From Acinetobacter modestus (GTDB taxonomy: Bacteria; Pseudomonadota; Gammaproteobacteria; Pseudomonadales; Moraxellaceae): 64,000 nt of DNA. The notes beneath the pieces were generated by a model that was not told the origin of the DNA, ran no database searches, and was given only the letters and a program-made list of their open reading frames with translations. Shown one piece after another: positions 62,081 to 64,000 of the stretch. The DNA lies in NCBI RefSeq assembly GCF_014636095.1, contig NZ_BMDV01000002.1, positions 755,734 through 819,733 on the forward strand. The letters are read 5' to 3'. The first letter of the stretch is position 1, and each line of letters begins with the position of its first letter. The position numbers and the translations under genes are program-made.

Positions 62081-64000
62081 TTATTTTCCAAAATGATAAC
62101 GCAAACCTAATAAATAGGTTCGTGGTGCTGCAGGCGTATAACTAGCTTGATTACTGCTATATGAAGTACTGTCAGCATAATGGACATCAGCTACATTAAG
62201 AATTTGCCCATAAACCTCATAAGCATTTTTACGATAATTTGCACGTAAATTTAGAATGGTATGCCCATCATATTTTTCAGTATTAGCATCATCGATCCAA
62301 TATGAACCGACATAAACACCTTCAGCCGAAAGTAATAATGCTGGAATAGGTTTGATTTGATACTCAATCGTACCAAAACTTTTTGGAGAGTTTGCCATCG
62401 TATTATCACTATAATTAAGTGTTGAAGATGGCTGCCATTCTTTGTACTTATGTTCTGCAAAACTTCCAGATAGCTTCAAACGCTGGTCATACAGTTCACT
62501 GATTTTCCAAGTCCCACCAATTTCGATGCCTTGATGTAAGGTTTTGCCTGCATTGCGAGGTTCACGTATTTCACGTGTATTTTCAATTTTTGTATAACTA
62601 ATTATTTCATCCTTACCTTGTAAACGATATAAGGTAATTTCTCCATCCAGTCGGTCATCTAAAACTTTGAAACGTAAACCCGCATCAATATTATTAAATG
62701 TAGCTTCTTTTAAGTTTGGTGTGACCAGATTTGCGCCATATAAACTACTAACCTCTGGTGGCACAAAACCTTGTGACCAATTGCTATACAGATCTAATTC
62801 AGGTGAGATATTCCATACAAAACCAAGTTGAGGGCTTGCCTTGTGAAAACTACGTTTTTCATCTGGCGCACCTGTAACTTTAGAGGGGATAAGCTTGTTA
62901 TCAAAGTCATAACCGATCCAATCATAGCGTGCACCACCAACCAAATTTAGATTTGGCAAAGCTTGCCAATTTGCTTGTGTGTACAATGCTTGGTTATTGA
63001 CATCAACTTTGAAATCACGTAATAGCTGACGTTGCTTGAAACCCGTATAAACTAGCGTGTTTGGATCACGAAAAACTTGAATATCATTGGTTTGAGCTTG
63101 GTTCGGCGAATGATCTGCCATTGCTCCGATGATCAATTTCACCTGATTCAAATTAATAGAATGCTGTAAATTTAATCCATAAGATTGAAAAGCGTTATAG
63201 GTGGTTTGCCCACTATAAGTTCCTGTAGGTATACCATTCTTATCAGCATCCTTACGAATGTTATAACTTGGATTTTGATCGGTTGTATTATCGCGATAAT
63301 ATACGGTCAATTGACTTTGTTGCTGATCATCCCATTGATGGTTAATCTGTGATGAAAGACGGGTTGAGTCTACTTCTCGATATGTAAATGTTTGATAGCT
63401 ATAACCTGGACGTTTGCTAAAATCATTTGCATTTAGGCTACCCGTCATATCGGTTTTTAAATGGTTGTAGCTGAAAATATTTTTGATTTGAGTGGCATCT
63501 GATATGCGCCAATCATGTCTTAAGGTTACACTTTGCTTATTACTTTCAGCATGATCTTGCCAGCTATCACCACGATCACTGGCATATGCAGACAGTCTTA
63601 AACCATGTTCACCATACTCTGTATCAAATGTATTGGATGCACCCAAGTCTAAACGGCGATAACCTTCAGAGCTTGCACTCACACCTAAATCAGCAGTTGG
63701 AGTTAAACTCGGTGCTTTGGTGAGGAAATTAATCGTGCCACCAATTGCATTACTTCCATACAAGCTACTTGCTGGGCCACGCAAAATTTCAATGCTATCA
63801 ATTCCAGCTAAATTTACTTCATATAAAGCATTGTGGTTAAACACACCGACTGGGCGGATCGAAATGCCATCTTCCAAATATTGATAAACAGCAGAAGTGG
63901 TGATGGGTTGACGAATCGACATCATATGTTGTTCGTTGCCCAAGTCATTCATTAACACACCTGGGGTTTGATTAACTAACTGACCAATGAATGTGGCATG
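62081..64000 (-). CDS. TonB-dependent outer-membrane receptor (5' end outside window)
   Basis: The frame is open to the right edge, so the N-terminus with signal peptide and TonB box is missing; at least 639 codons are present. Visible are the plug domain (IGQLVNQTPGVLMND, IDSIEILRGPASSLYGSNAIGGTINFLTKAP) and the barrel ending LLGLRYHFGK. The plug segment SVRQ-like MMSIRQPITTSAVYQYLEDG is typical of receptors for small metal complexes or siderophores. Pairing with a PepSY protein bearing a His cluster suggests iron or another metal as cargo. Exact ligand unknown; a corrinoid cannot be excluded given the nearby cob genes. Confidence 0.9.
   Translation of the reverse strand, partial: HATFIGQLVNQTPGVLMNDLGNEQHMMSIRQPITTSAVYQYLEDGISIRPVGVFNHNALYEVNLAGIDSIEILRGPASSLYGSNAIGGTINFLTKAPSLTPTADLGVSASSEGYRRLDLGASNTFDTEYGEHGLRLSAYASDRGDSWQDHAESNKQSVTLRHDWRISDATQIKNIFSYNHLKTDMTGSLNANDFSKRPGYSYQTFTYREVDSTRLSSQINHQWDDQQQSQLTVYYRDNTTDQNPSYNIRKDADKNGIPTGTYSGQTTYNAFQSYGLNLQHSINLNQVKLIIGAMADHSPNQAQTNDIQVFRDPNTLVYTGFKQRQLLRDFKVDVNNQALYTQANWQALPNLNLVGGARYDWIGYDFDNKLIPSKVTGAPDEKRSFHKASPQLGFVWNISPELDLYSNWSQGFVPPEVSSLYGANLVTPNLKEATFNNIDAGLRFKVLDDRLDGEITLYRLQGKDEIISYTKIENTREIREPRNAGKTLHQGIEIGGTWKISELYDQRLKLSGSFAEHKYKEWQPSSTLNYSDNTMANSPKSFGTIEYQIKPIPALLLSAEGVYVGSYWIDDANTEKYDGHTILNLRANYRKNAYEVYGQILNVADVHYADSTSYSSNQASYTPAAPRTYLLGLRYHFGK

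Noticed and set aside
1-64000. Search by eye for tRNA or rRNA genes, CRISPR repeats, transposase genes and prophage genes.
   Set aside because: None seen. All long frames belong to chromosomal-type genes, and no direct repeats with spacers or IS-like terminal repeats were noticed.

Overview
The window reads as chromosomal DNA of an Acinetobacter species (Gammaproteobacteria, Moraxellaceae). The evidence is low G+C coding sequence, an alkM/alkR-type alkane hydroxylase pair, a HAD-MtlD fusion known from Acinetobacter baylyi, and an eight-gene siderophore operon whose gene order matches the acinetoferrin operon (acbABCD-actBCAD) described from A. haemolyticus. Species is not resolved. I saw no rRNA, tRNA, insertion sequence, prophage or CRISPR array.

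Layout. 1-2771: molybdopterin cofactor genes (end of moaD, moaE, a moaC-moaB fusion, moeA). 2951-5818: an HxlR regulator, then a divergent MocR-type regulator and EamA exporter. 5829-7226: tusDCBE sulfur relay for tRNA 2-thiolation, on the minus strand. 7291-12753: a GalE-like protein lacking the usual lysine, fumC, a hypothetical gene, a tandem glycine riboswitch in front of a DadA-like oxidase, and an orphan gene. 12853-16428: an LprI-like periplasmic protein, ispF, a phosphatase-like protein, argF and a TetR regulator. 16576-19159: ntrBC. 19488-31885: rimO followed by the conserved envelope/translation block pyrH-frr-uppS-cdsA-dxr-rseP-bamA-skp-lpxD-fabZ-lpxA. lpxB does not follow lpxA.

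31933-41559: alkR/alkM (terminal alkane oxidation), gor, two adjacent acyl-CoA dehydrogenase genes with complementary loss of key motifs, an ABC1/UbiB-type kinase, and ybaK. 41646-52808: two strong Fur palindromes followed by the acinetoferrin-type operon. It holds two NIS synthetases, an N-monooxygenase, an acyltransferase, a small protein, an MFS importer, a TonB receptor and, behind a hairpin terminator, an MFS exporter. 52995-55121: the bifunctional mannitol-1-phosphate dehydrogenase/phosphatase. 55206-60554: a 2H phosphoesterase and cobalamin lower-ligand genes cobU-cobT-cobC-cobS, interrupted by a lipoprotein histidine phosphatase. 60611-64000: a PepSY membrane protein and a TonB receptor that runs off the right edge, probably a second metal-uptake unit.

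How parts fit: AlkM starts alkane oxidation and the resulting fatty acids would enter beta-oxidation, where the acyl-CoA dehydrogenase pair could act, although a link between them is only inferred from proximity. Iron supply is served by the siderophore operon and probably the right-edge receptor. fumC also has a weak Fur-like site, which would fit replacement of iron-dependent fumarases under iron starvation. The most promising less-described items are the two-subunit acyl-CoA dehydrogenase, the riboswitch-controlled oxidase, the histidine tail on MoaE and the Lys-less GalE homologue.
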